The notes under the pieces: model-generated | Database searches by the model: none | Told to the model about the DNA's origin: nothing | What the model saw: only the letters and a program-made list of their open reading frames with translations | Source: Paraphysomonas bandaiensis | Taxonomy: Eukaryota > Chrysophyceae | Assembly (NCBI GenBank): GCA_965644295.1 | Contig: CBFFRP010000410.1 | Location: 1 to 64,000, forward strand | Direction: 5' to 3' | Length of the DNA stretch: 64,000 nt | Shown here: positions 22,890 to 34,124 of the stretch, piece by piece | How positions within the stretch are numbered: the stretch's first letter is position 1 | Layout of the letters: each line of letters begins with the position of its first letter | Program-made: the position numbers and the translations under genes

Positions 22890-24490
22890 GTGCCTTATTA
22901 TTAGCAATAGGCGTTTAAGAGTTAGCATTTGTCGGATTAGTGCTTAACACTTTATATATAATATCTGATTATATAACAATAGGCGTGTAAGTGTTAAAAC
23001 TAAACAGAAATCTATCTAATACTTAATAATAATATCCTACTACTATTTGACGCTGCAAAGGCTGCTTGTGCGTCACCGCGAGCACCACTTTCGCTCTCTG
23101 TCCTTTATTGACTATTGATCATTTTTCACAATTAAAACCGTTAAGAGAAGTTTATTGTAAGTAAACTAGCTATACACCCATATACCATTTCACTATACAC
23201 CTACGTATGGGACAAATCATACGCGATGGGAAGAAACCGAGCCAAAGGAAACCGGGCCTGATCACATAACGGCCTCAGCATGCGCAGACTGTGCACACAC
23301 CCGGACCTCACTCACATACGTGAAGGTGTTCACCAAGCACACCACAACAAGCTCGACAAACTTCGCACACGCACGCTCCCCCATCCCTGGTTTCACACCG
23401 CCATAATCAAACTAGCAAAAGCCGCATGGAATCCACACACCCCCCAGGTTAAGCGCTACTGATCCGGCCACATTGCTGCCACACAATTCGGACGCCACAT
23501 ATCCAGCTCACTGCTCGAACATCAGTTCCACGTCCTCGAAACATCCCAAACCTCTATCCTCCTTCCCCTATATGGTGGAGGGCTCCGCATGCTTCGAAAC
23601 AGAGGTCTCAGACATCACAACACAGACACGGCATCAGTAACACCGATTACGACCCCACCACACTCTCAGCAACGCCCGTCGCAGGATACTCACCCGACAC
23701 CAAAAATACTCCAACTACTCCTAGCGACATCCACCCCAAGAATTCTATCCTCTGCAAGAGTCCGAACCCGACAGAGACAAGCACCACCACTCCGGAAACA
23801 ACTCCTCCTTACTTGTGGTCGAAATCCCACCTCGACAACCAGCACCATCTACACCACCGACTTACACTCTCATATACATCTAGCCCCAACAATCCCCCGT
23901 AAAACTCATGATACAGGCCCGGCAGACACACTGCTCAAAGGCAGACCCCCCGATTAACCTTAATTATCTAAGATAAACTCTTTATTATGTCAAACACAAT
24001 TGTGTGTGTTGTCATGTAAAACATGTCAACAACATGATAATTTATTTTGTTCATATCAACCACTTGCTCAACTTCAGTATCTTGAATCGTCATGATACAA
24101 TACTTCAGTTTCACAGTTATAGTTATAATATAGTATCTTTGACTACACGTGTTACTGTTTTTCACATTGTATTTAACGTATTCTACATTACTATCTTTGA
24201 GAACCATACGTATTCCAACATCCTTAAGGTGAACTAGCTCCCTACAGTAGGCAGCCCAATATTCTAGTTCCTGAATGCTCTTGAGGTGGGCCCATTCCCG
24301 GCAGCCTGTATATTCGTCAAGTGAAACTTATATTTGTGTCCCTTGTACCACACAAGCATTTAGCTATGAGTTGGCAGAACAATATCTTCTGACTATATAT
24401 ATGCGGCTCACGTTAGTTTCCCGGAGAAATATCTCCGGTACTTTTTCCCCAGAACACCACGAAAAGGTGCGAGTCCGACTTGGATGAGGG
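22890..24490 (+). repeat. Dispersed repeat family R, copy 2, interrupted by an insertion
   Basis: The left part (22890-23105) and right part (24221-24490) match copies 1 and 3. Left landmarks are TTATTAGCAATAGGCG, ATCCTACTACTATTTGACGC and CACTTTCGCTCTCTGTCCTT. Right landmarks are CCTTAAGGTGAACTAG, GAGGTGGGCCCATTCCCGG, CACACAAGCATTTAGCTATG, CCGGAGAAATATCTCCGG and AAAAGGTGCGAGTCCGACTT. In copy 1 the two halves are contiguous, so 23106-24220 is inserted DNA. Confidence 0.75.
23106..24220 (+). mobile_element. 1.1-kb insertion in repeat R with degenerate GC-rich ORF
   Basis: TCCTT occurs immediately left (23101-23105) and right (24221-24225) of this block, and the uninterrupted R copy at 9.2 kb has a single CCTT there, so the block looks like an insertion with a 5-bp target duplication. 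Inside, one frame runs 23280-23957 with a single internal TGA (23460-23462). It is far more GC-rich than its surroundings and ends in an AT-rich tail. The segment LLPLYGGGLRM vaguely resembles the conserved C-terminal block of LINE-type reverse transcriptases (LPxRxGGLG). No terminal inverted repeats or LTRs were seen. A truncated non-LTR retrotransposon is the best guess, at low confidence. Confidence 0.45.
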
Positions 24491-25511
24491 TACTTTTCTT
24501 CCATGGGTAGTTTTCAAATGTATATTTTAAGCTATTGTTCTAGCTATCTTGTTGTTTTTATATATCCATCAGACTCTACCTGTGTAATCACAGATACAAA
24601 CTACAGGAAAATAGCACCCAATATTTAGATATGAACCCTGGTGAAATTGATTTACCAGGTATTACCCTGACTTGTAACTATCAATAGAATTATTGCCAAA
24701 TAAATTAATTGGTTGGCTTAATTACATAGATAGCATCTCAAGCCGTATAGCTGCTGGCCTTTGGTAAAAAACCATTATCTCAAAGCATAGAAGAACTTGG
24801 ATGTGTTAGCACTGCGTACAGTCACTACAGCATTATTAATCCTAATTGTGCGACAGCATACACTTTAACCTCAGCATGTAAGAGTGATAGCATGTTGACG
24901 ATCCTGTTGGCAAAGAACAAATTGAGCATATTGAAAACAATCGTCGTAATACACAGCTCAAGCGGATTGCACATACTCAAAGGCTTCGAAAGGTGAATTA
25001 TGTAGTATATCGGCTGGGGAGCATTATTAGCTGCTATTTCACCAGTAGAAGTGTGTGTGCAACAATAACGGAATAGTATCATTGAATAGCAATGTTTATG
25101 AAGCACTTGTATAGCACTACAAGTGTTTGTGAGATGAGTTTTTATGACTGATTTTTTCAAGCGAATGACACCTAGACACCTTAAAATGTTGATGTTTCTG
25201 ATTAATTTTATGGTAATTCTGAAAGTTGTTTAAAAAGCAATTAATTCGGTGCTTGGTAAAAATTGCAATTCATACGTCTCACCAATTAATTGTAATGCAC
25301 TCTATTAGCACAACAGCATCTAACTATTACTACCTCATAATTACTATCTATTCTTTCTACGTAGGGAAAGATCGCCAACATAGTCTATGATGTATGCGTA
25401 AACCTTATTTCGACTACAATATTATTAAATCGGATGTAGATGCTAAAATCTAGATAGTATACACCGAACTACAAGAAAACATTTTAAACCCAAAAATACT
25501 TTCTATAAGTT
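24491..25511. other. Intergenic region with a possible weak retroelement trace
   Basis: About 1 kb, AT-rich. A hairpin at about 24643-24666 (CCTGGTGAAAT/ATTTACCAGG) resembles the hairpin that ends family F. A minus-strand frame at 24825-25160 contains HAEVKVYAVAQ, faintly like the EAEYxA motif of copia RNase H. Neither is enough to call an element. Confidence 0.3.
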
Positions 25512-27097
25512 CTACTTTACTTTCATAGGTGACGGTTGTTTCCAAACATATTCTATCGCATACGGGTTGGGGTCGTCAAGTGTACAACTCATGGAACACG
25601 TGAACACATCTAATGAGCCCCAGTCAATGTCCTGACAACAAAAATCATCAATTGTTATATCAGGAAACAAATATCTAACCTCTCGCGTGGTGTTCTCAAA
25701 TGCTTCTTCAGATGCCAATGCGGCAGCTTTGTCTCCCTCTTGTTCCTCCTTTTCTTTGCTCTTACTCTTTAGTCGAGTATTGTGGTCGATGTTGAGAAAG
25801 TGAAGTAGCTGTGGCATCACCTGGAATTCGAAAGTCCTAGCAGCCCCGCACCTTTCACATACAGGTACAGATTCTTCATCAACTGTTCCTATAGAGCTGA
25901 CTGGAAGAGGTAGTCTGCTACTGCTTCCTTCAGTCGTGGAGACATCTTTCATCCCTCTGGGTCCACAATAGTAACGCAGTACTTGGTCATTGCCACCAAG
26001 GCTCACTCGAGTCAGAAACTTCACATACACAGGGTCGGTTAGTCCTTCTTTATTTCCAAGCGCAGCATTGTAGTCCGCCTGTCTCAGAGCGGCATCTGCT
26101 TCCTCACCCTCACCTCCGGGAGTCACTGTATGTGAATGTTAGTATACGTCCAGTAACGACACCGAACAGAACCTGCCCCTTCCCATACTTCAGTGCGAGG
26201 ATCCAACCCCTTCAACAAGTCGTTTTCCGTGGTAGGCTGCTGGTCTGAGGATGTTTGGTTGTCGTGATCGGCGGGGACTTCTTCAGGCTCTATGGCTATT
26301 TCATATTCAGGGAAGAGAGCACCCGAAGAAGGCGCACTAGAATCCACCTCGCCTGTTCCACATGCTGACTTATGATGCCTCCAGTGGAGTTTTTGATGGG
26401 ACCGAGAGCAATAAAACACATTTCTACACTTCCCACAGCAGTGCGACCCGTGACACCTGCATCCAACAAATATAAGAAGCATCAAGCAACGCAATATTGC
26501 TACAACCCACCCGCAAACCGCACATAAATTGGGGTAAGAGCCCACTGGAACACATACTGATTCAGATTCAGATTCGTCGGGTGCAATAGGAGGATAGAAC
26601 TTGTTCACTCGAGGAAGTTGGCATCTGATACATTTAATGCTGTCGCAACCATTAGATGCAAATGGAGAAACAGATACTCGGACACCTTCCGCTGTCAATA
26701 CACTCCGCCTTTCGGCAACAGAACAAATATAAACTTCTATGAAAAGCTGTATCCGGCTGATCCAGTGGGCAGTATATCTGTGTGCAGATTGATTCATAAA
26801 ACCCATATTGGGGATGTCTACCTGCACAAGTAGAGCCATAGTCTCCTTACAGCTACTGCACTGAATATCCCCATATGAAGGAAGCGTATCGCGGTTCAGC
26901 CATATCTGCGGTACAGTCACACGAGATATCCTCTGCAATAGCAGTCAATTAACCGGCTTTCCTCCCACTTTCCCGCCATCCCAATTCTTCCAATTGCTGT
27001 CGTTAAACAGAGGGTTGGTGGCTTCTTCTATAAACCCGAGTTGGATGTCATTCTCCTCTGGGAGATCATCATCGATAAAGTCTTCTTCAGCGGCCAT
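25512..27097 (-). CDS. PDCD2: PDCD2/TSR4-family ribosome assembly chaperone
   Basis: About six exons, start ATG at 27097 (MAAEEDFIDDDLPEE). N-terminal landmarks are IQLGFIEE, KVGGKP joined to IWLNRD, and QIYCPLDQPDTAFHRSLYLF, the PDCD2 signature preceding the zinc finger. QLPRVNKFYPP and LCAVCG follow, then a MYND zinc finger (CCGKCRNVFYC, HQKLHWRHHKSAC). The C-terminal PDCD2 domain contains DQVLRYYCG, CGAARTFEFQVMPQLLHFL, DWGSLDVFTCS and YVWKQ. The family chaperones free ribosomal protein uS5 (RPS2) during 40S assembly. The correct reading between 26650 and 26830 requires introns that remove out-of-frame segments; the longest single open frame there is misleading. Identification is firm; exact exon ends are approximate. 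Confidence 0.9.
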
Positions 27098-27609
27098 GGT
27101 ATATGTATGTTTGCTGTTATGTATGTGTGGGTGTTATGTACATAAAGCTGTACACACACATCAATTATGTTCCTCAACATAATACGGAGCGAGGAATACA
27201 CTGCCATATATACATGTATATACCTCCACAGCAAAGCACTTCTTGGCCATACGCTGTACCATATACAAGGAATACATACGTATGTAAGTATGTATGTACT
27301 GTATGTATGTATGTATGTATGTATGTATGTATGTATGTATGTATGTATGTATGTATGTATGTATGTATGTATGTATGTATGTATGTATGTAGGTATGTAC
27401 TGCTGTTTGAGGGAGGAATGTAACGGCTTCGAGATGGATCATCATATCATACTGCTGTCTGGCTTCAACAATTGCTTAGATTACTTATCGCCATTACAAC
27501 TTCCTTTCTGATGTACATCCCTTATCCAAGGCTATAGTGGTCGGCTTAATACATTGATTTTGCATTTGTAAGTATTGCTGTTCTATCGACCAATACTACT
27601 ACTGTTTTC
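27098..27609. other. Intergenic region dominated by a microsatellite
   Basis: Contains the GTAT tandem array described separately. Open frames across it encode only periodic peptides and are not genes. Confidence 0.6.
27279..27399. repeat. GTAT tetranucleotide microsatellite
   Basis: More than twenty nearly perfect GTAT units, interrupted only near the ends (GTAAGTATG at left, AGGTATG at right). The length makes it likely to vary between strains. Confidence 0.95.
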
Positions 27610-28059
27610 ATGCCATCCAAAAAAGAATTCAGCAATGGACACAAAACTTTGAATGCTGCTGAGGCTAAAGCTTTACAAGAGCTACTAAAATCTGAACGCG
27701 ATAAAAGAACATATTTTGAAAACAATAAAATGAAGATGGTCCGTGCTCGCAACCCACTTGCGGGAGAATTGACTCCTCGTGATGGGTATGGAGAACCTAT
27801 CATAAACACAAACTGGGTTGACCGTGAACTGCCAACTAAAAAGCAGAAGGAGTTGACCCAAAAAATAGGTATTGTTCCTTCAAGATATGAATGCCTTGGA
27901 AACAAGTCTTCACGGCCGTCAAGTCGTCTTTCCACTCCATTTTCCAGTAGGTTGTCGACGCCAATGACGCCAAGCACTCCGCACTCAGGAGCAGATGTGG
28001 CGGCTTGTGATCATATATGTGAATGTTGCAAGAAAAAAATTGAAAGTAGAGTAGAGTAA
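27610..28059 (+). CDS. Hypothetical protein, 149 aa
   Basis: A single open frame starting MPSKKEFSNGHKTLNAAEAK. It has an N-terminal charged helix (ALQELLKSERDKRTYF), a middle segment with LPTKKQKELTQKIG, a Ser/Pro/Thr-rich region with two RLSTPF/RLSTPM repeats, and a C-terminal cysteine cluster (CDHICECCKKKI) that could bind metal. No family recognised. It lies 3' of the microsatellite and upstream of nothing on the same strand. The balanced composition and Cys motif favour a real gene, but an exon could be missing. Confidence 0.55.
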   Translation: MPSKKEFSNGHKTLNAAEAKALQELLKSERDKRTYFENNKMKMVRARNPLAGELTPRDGYGEPIINTNWVDRELPTKKQKELTQKIGIVPSRYECLGNKSSRPSSRLSTPFSSRLSTPMTPSTPHSGADVAACDHICECCKKKIESRVE

Positions 28060-28653
28060 CTTTTCCGCAAAGTATATGATTATGTTGCTGATATAGTTTG
28101 CTAGTTGCTGTTTTATATTATAGGGATCGTTTTGTGCGTGAAGTCTCAGTTGATAGATAGTGTGAAAACATAAGTAAAGATAACAATAAGTAAAGACTAA
28201 GATAGTCTGTCGACATAAAATTTGAAGGCTATTTTATACATTGTTTACCTCCAGGATACTAAGTCTTTAGTTTTAAAAGATCATATACTACTACTTCAAT
28301 TACTTAATTGCTTCGATAACAGCTCAAATATTCTTCTGAAGTATTTTATCCTTACGAGATGCTCAGCTTTAAATGTGTCACAGCACTATGGTTACAACTT
28401 CGAAAAGATGTATTGGCATTGCGAAAGCTCGCGACCAAACAGACAGAATAGTTGTATTTTACACACACACTTACTTAGATAAAATTGCGGTAATTATAAT
28501 ATCAGATCAGTTTTACGCTCGGTCAAACTCAGTAACGGTACTGGCACAAACTACAACGGTATTATTCGTATTCTCTTACAATAGGTCATTGGCTAAACCA
28601 CAAATCCCATGGTATCGAATTTCATACTGTTTGTAGAACAATAGAAAGGCCAA
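28060..28653. other. Convergent intergenic region
   Basis: Between the 149-aa gene and the 3' end of the ceramidase. No feature recognised. Confidence 0.4.
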
Positions 28654-31031
28654 CTACTCTGTGACTGCGAACTCCGAGGAGCATCCTGAGAACTCTCCGA
28701 TCTCCCCAGACACCTTCTTGTTGTTACCAAAATAGCAGAGTCTGTACGTGCCAAGGGCAGCATCGGACGGTATATCCCATGACAGTGTGGCCTGTGACAG
28801 TCCCGATATGCCGATATTTAGTGGGTCCTCGGGTCCAGCCCGCCACTGGAATTTAGTGCTCCAGTCCCCATCCACGGCTACGGTTTCCCAGGACCCATCT
28901 GTTGCCTGGAGATCCACCGAAAGGTATGTGCCCTGTGCGCGTTGGTTGTTGCGAGGATTGGCTGCGTGAAATACAGCAGAGGCGATTTCACCACGCTGAT
29001 GACGCAGAAACCAGTGTCAGAAAAAAGAAAAACAACATAAACAGCATCGTGAAATGAGTCATACCTGATATGTGTTCTTCACGTCGCCTCCATCAACCAC
29101 ATCCCCAAAGCTGGTTTTGAGAGGAGTGCGGTCGAAGGGCACTTTGGGGGCTCCTAGGGTGATTTGCACATCGCTGAGGTCCTCTGGTGGGGGGGCAGAA
29201 GCACTTTTTCTGCCGGCCGCCATGTCCGATACAAGCCTGGAGAATTCTTGCTGATATCCTGTCAATGTGTGGGGACCTGTACCACGCATCAGCATCAACA
29301 CGCCGATATGAAAATAATGATTGTACCGTAAAGAGTAGAAGCAGCCTCGTAGCGCTGGGCCTGGTACTCCTCATATGTAGTGACATAGTGTGAGTACGAG
29401 TTAGAAAGTCCAGCTATAGTAATATGTGGAGTGTCTCCATCTTTCAGCATGCCTGAGGATGCTACCAGATCGCTTAGAGTATTTCGTAACCGACGGCCGG
29501 CCATGGTTGTGAACTCTGACGGGGGTACAGCGATGAAAAGGCTACCCACACGCAAGACTTGGATGGGCAGCGTAGAGGGCTCCCATGCATATGGACGATC
29601 CATATCTCCTGTGTTGAATAGAATTGGCTTTGGCGCCTGGCATGCAATCTCTTCCTCAGTTGGGGTAGAAAGAACATCCCTCACCTGCGAACGCGCTCAC
29701 AAACAGTAGTGAAACAAAGCGATGAACCACACCTTGTCCCAAAACGGATTACCGGTGGTAGTACCCTGAGTAAAGTTGAGCATTCCAGGTCCATCCGTAG
29801 TACCAGCTGCAAAAGAGTAACCCAGTGCGGCCCTACAGAGAGTGGTAGTGGAACCATCTGGAAGAGCCACCTCCAGCTTCGGCATATCCAGATACGAGAG
29901 GCGATAGTCAACAGGACCTGTCACTTCCTGATTCGCTGCTTCCATCAATTCGACCGCATGCTCATATTGGTTGCGGCCAATGATCTCTGTTGACTCAAAC
30001 ATGTCTCCATTAGTGCCTGCACAAGACGGGGTCACATAGTATACGAATCGATTTCAGAGCAGTACCTGGCCCGAAAGCAATACAGTTCTCGCAGCGACCA
30101 TTGCAAGAAGAATGCTCTCCATCACAGGGTAGGCCAGTATCGATGCACTACACACCATGTTATCTTTACCTCTACAGTATAACTCACAAAACACACATAC
30201 CTTCGGTCCGGCAGTGTTGGGGGAAACATCACCAAGGTTAGTAGAGGCAAAGGCCGAAACGAAAGGGCCCATACCAGGTTGTTTTCCTTTGTTGTGATCC
30301 TTCTCCAACAGATAAGATGCATAGCCCTTGTTGTCACCACTCACAAGAGTGTTGGTATTGTTCATGCTAGTGCCATGTACAGCGAACCAGTTCAGGACCC
30401 CAATGTCGGTGCCATCCTCGCCAACCATCTTCAGAAGTAACATGTTCTTGTCAGTGTCGGCGTCGTAGCGTGCTCTCTCTTCTTCAGGGTTCAATAAGTA
30501 AGAAGTAGGGGATCGGTTAATGTTAGAGTCCTCAAGCTCTCCTTCCGCAAGGAATATTTTACCAGGCTTCATATTCTTGTACGCCATCACGATAGATTCA
30601 ACAATACCCTCAACAAAAGCATCGAATGTTTCTGGCACAAATCCCCACGATGTAATTTGATAAATTGTATACTGAAGAAACCCAGCAGGACCAGAGTGCG
30701 TATGGGTACCAGAAATTGCAACGTTATCATAAGAGAAAATTCCTTCCCCAATACGCTCATTCAGCCCATCGATAACACGCATCTTAAGGAGGTCTGAACC
30801 CATACCGATATCCGCACTCACAAATGCGATCATGTGACTCTCATCGTCCTCAATGACAAACGCGCGTGACCTCAGTCGCTGGTGAATTCCCGTTCCCCTC
30901 TGAGAGGGAACAGCGTAGCCCATGAAGTTAATCTCTACAGAGGGTCCTGTTATATCATATATTCCAGCCCCTATGTTATATGAGGCAACCACAGACACGA
31001 GGGAAAGAAAACTTAGATAGGACAGCATCAT
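28654..31031 (-). CDS. Neutral ceramidase, secreted or lumenal
   Basis: About six exons, roughly 720 aa. The N-terminal MMLSYLSFLSLVSVVASYN is a clear signal peptide. The mature enzyme starts with GAGIYDITGPSVEINFMGYA and continues through RLRSRAFVIED, SGTHTHSGPAG and LNWFAVHGTSMNNTN. The catalytic block is STNLGDVSPN, where family knowledge identifies the serine as nucleophile. Cysteine-rich GEHSSCNGRCENC follows, and the C-terminal immunoglobulin-like domain ends near SSEFAVTE. Neutral ceramidases hydrolyse ceramide to sphingosine and fatty acid at the cell surface or in endolysosomes. Zn-binding histidines of the HTHSG and HGT motifs are present, so it is probably active. Stop TAG. Confidence 0.92.
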
Positions 31032-31999
31032 CTTTGACTAGGACTGAATAAATGTCCTTTGTTTAATTAATGTTGTCCAAAGACACTGTCAAATAAGTGT
31101 TATGTAATATATTTGTCAGTGTATGTCAGTGTATGTATATACCACACTGTGATGTGTGTGTGCCTGTGTGAAGAATATGGTATACTACGATGCAAACTCC
31201 ATATCCCTGCTGCTGGTGCTGTATATGGTGTGGTGCTGATGCTGTACATTGCCAGGTATACGATGGTATACAAGTGAAGATATGTATGTACCGGTTTGTC
31301 CACCTCTGGCTCACACTTGCAACAATGTGGTTGAGCTTGTCGAAGGTGCAACAATATATAAGTGGATAGCTATACAGTAGATGTGTGTTAAACATAACGG
31401 GTTTAATCACATTGATATTGTCATACAAGAAAAAAGTTTCTTACATTACTGTGATAATTGGTGAAAGTCACACTGAATGAGATGACCACACGTGCGACAT
31501 CGATCACTCATATCTTTTTCTGCCTTTAGAAGCATTAAGTACTTAAGGTGAAGTAATCTGAGAATCAGGGCCTCAGAACCTCATTGAGCTGTGCAATTTT
31601 GTCCTCGCAGAAATGAAACGCACCTGAGCAATGGAACAGTTGCAACACGCGACACTAAAACACCGAGATCAACCAAAAAGAGAATCACAGTTACTCCTAG
31701 TTCGGCAAAGCGTTTCTCAACAAAGTAACCTGCTCGTAAAGTGGAGCATGTGGAACGATTGCTTCACGTTTCTTGTAGCAATGCACGAGCACCTAACATC
31801 AACCTCGACGAGAGTACTATACAATCATAGTGTGATGATATATGATGTTAGAGTAAAAAATAATGCGTCATCTATTTACACATCTACAGCACCTGAACTC
31901 GGTGATGCTAGAAAAATATAAACGAGATGTCGTTTAGGCTAAAAGTTCCTAGCCTCAGCTTTCCTTCACACGCTAACAACAATCAGCTAGAAAAGCTAT
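31032..31999. other. Intergenic region, nothing recognised
   Basis: Upstream of the ceramidase start. Contains GTATA-rich promoter-like sequence at 31110-31280. A 96-codon frame at 31631-31921 has no recognisable features. Confidence 0.4.
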
Positions 32000-32545
32000 C
32001 CCTCAACAAAGTCGGACTCGCACCTTTTCGTGGTGTCTGGGGGATAAGTACCGGAGATATTTCTCCGGGAAACTAACGTGAGCCGCAAACATAGACAGCA
32101 GATATTGTTCTGCCGGCTCATAGCCGAATGCTTGTGTGGCATAAGGGACACCAATTAGTGTCACTTGTGTAGACGTCTTTGGGCCTTGACGAATAAACAG
32201 ACATCCGGAAATGGGCCCAACTTAAGGGTAACCGGAGTATTGGGCTACATGCTGAAGTCAAGCATCCGGGATGATCACCTTAAGGACTCAAAAAACCTGA
32301 AGTCAGCAGATGTCAGATATATCAACATTCTGCTTGCTCACGGCATTTGCTTTGAGCGATAGAGCGTAGGTGGTTGCACCTTGGTGCTTGCGGCGACGCA
32401 CAAGTAGCCTCAGTAGCGTTGAATAGTAGGATAATAGATTTTGTACTAGTTAATTACAGGTGGACGTCTACCTAGCTTGACTAGTTTTCTTCTAGCTCCT
32501 AAACTGGTGCTGACTGTTAGCACCTATTGCTAATAATATGACCTT
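32000..32545 (-). repeat. Dispersed repeat family R, copy 3
   Basis: On the minus strand this copy carries TTATTAGCAATAGG, ATTATCCTACTATTCAACGC, GTTGGGCCCATTTCCGGATG, CACACAAGCATTCGGCTATG, GCAGAACAATATCTGCTGTC, the palindrome CCGGAGAAATATCTCCGG and AAAAGGTGCGAGTCCGACTT. It is longer in the middle than copy 1. Its right-end frame reads ATQAFGYEPAEQYLLSMFAA, parallel to copy 1. Confidence 0.75.
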
Positions 32546-33054
32546 CAATACAGCAAGCTATGCTCTATGATAATAACTTATCTACCACATACGCTGCATA
32601 TGTAAATATATGACTTTTTATAATTTTATATTTTGCATTACTTAATATCAGTATTAAATCCTCTGTGTCGCTAGATTTGTTTACAATCATCCTTGAAGCC
32701 TTGATGCTCCAGAATAGAAGTATAGGGGCTAATACGTAAATTGTGGACACTATATCGCTCTATTTGTAAATTTAAAAAATTTGTGATAGATAGACGCCAT
32801 ATTGGTGCGATCACTTCAGCGCTAATTCCTAGTGGCATGACACCATTGTAAGATTGATCTGAACTATTTCTCCACGATTTTTATTCTATAGTCAAAAGAT
32901 CCAGTCTATTCAAAGAATAAAAAATATAGAGCGCGGTGTATTATATGGCATACGCATAATGCATAGTAAAGTATAATTTAAATGGTTCTATTGTTCTACT
33001 ATTACTCACAGCAGAATTTATACGCAATAAAAAATGCAACCACTGGACACGACT
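32546..33054. other. Intergenic region, nothing recognised
   Basis: AT-rich sequence between repeat R copy 3 and the YCII gene 3' end. Confidence 0.4.
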
Positions 33055-33568
33055 TTAAATAGGGTCCATTCTTAATGTTGAGAGGTCATCGCCATCTTTG
33101 ACAGCATGTGCAGCTTTGATACCGGTGGGGCTTACATAGCGAGTTACGTTAATCTGATCACGCAGTAATTATAACGCAAATATTAAAAATATAACATACC
33201 TGTCCCCACACGTTTTCTTTATAGAAAGGATCATTCTTATAAAATGTGTCTACTTCTTCTCGGGTGCCGTAAACCATTATCATGCTTCCTATCATGTACT
33301 TGCCATCCTCAGATTCTAGTGGCCCTGCAGATAACTTTCGAATAAAATTCGGACTTTCTGGGTTCGCAGTCTCCACTTGATATTTCTATCAGTCACAATA
33401 ACGATCAATGGTTGTGAGTGACTCTCAGTAAGGTACAAATCACACCTTATGCTCTGCATAATTCTCTATCCTCTTGGCTGATCCGCCAAATCTGCTCCCT
33501 TTCTCAACCATTCCACATGACAGGTCATCCAAGCAGTGAATAACATAAACGTATCGCTCCTGAGACAT
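33055..33568 (-). CDS. YCII-domain protein
   Basis: Three exons in phase: 33568-33446, 33385-33200 and 33153-33055, giving 135 aa with a TAA stop. The start reads MSQERYVYVIHCLDD. The second exon carries a YCII-like core: KLSAGPLESEDGKYMIGSMI (compare gGPl..ddG...Gs) and EVDTFYKNDPFYKENVWGQ (compare the xFxxxDPF motif). YCII proteins adopt a ferredoxin-like alpha/beta fold, and some bacterial members are dehydrochlorinase-like or muconolactone-isomerase-like, but the role in eukaryotes is mostly unknown. The last exon adds a short tail. Family call is good; function is not known. Confidence 0.8.
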
Positions 33569-34124
33569 TGCTGGTATTGTGTATCGCTTAGCTAGATAAT
33601 ATGTCTTTGTTTAATGCACTATGGCATATATGCATTGCATATGTGTATGTACACCAGCACTCACTCTTGTTCTGTGTGTATATATTCAGATCATAGTGGA
33701 TATCAGATATTCTGTATTTCCCAGTATCTAGACGTACACCACATATATATGCGGGATATTTCGAAAAACTTCATACTTTACGTTTTCTAAATTATAATAT
33801 CCATAGTTTTCTACTATATGTGGTGTGTCTCCTGCACACACTCTGTGAGGAGTATCTGTTGACGCCAAGACATACACTGTTAGTACATACATGTAGACAC
33901 ATATTCCACTATCATGACAAGAACATCCCTCGATCGAGAGTAACAAATGAAACCACAATAAGAACAAGTCAGTTGATGGTGTAAGGGATAGAAGGGTCCA
34001 TTCATCGTCCCACTATCAAGGGAATAACTCTATATCGGTATTGTTTTCTGTACGAGTGCATTCAATGGGATGCTGTATAGATATCAGCGTGTATTATAAT
34101 TTTGAAACATAAACGTCGATTGCA
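33569..34124. promoter_or_regulatory. Divergent intergenic region, YCII gene and VPS13-like gene
   Basis: Holds promoters for both divergent genes. AT-rich, with TATATA at about 33680 and 33740. A 79-codon minus-strand frame here has poor composition and is not called. Confidence 0.4.

Noticed and set aside
23460-23462. TGA read-through as evidence for a changed genetic code
   Set aside because: Bestrophin, the GPCR and the 172-aa gene end at TGA at plausible C termini, so TGA works as stop; the internal TGA here is better explained by decay.
23280-23957. GC-rich frame as a host gene
   Set aside because: It lies inside a target-site-flanked insertion, has an internal TGA and lacks a recognisable domain.
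26650-26830. Continuous reading of PDCD2 through 26650-26830 in the long frame
   Set aside because: The conserved PDCD2 motif YCPLDQPDTAFHRSLYLF lies in another frame reached by two short introns.
27103-27511. Overlapping open frames of about 95-115 codons on both strands across the GTAT repeat
   Set aside because: They encode only the periodic peptides of a tetranucleotide repeat and lack any non-repetitive domain.
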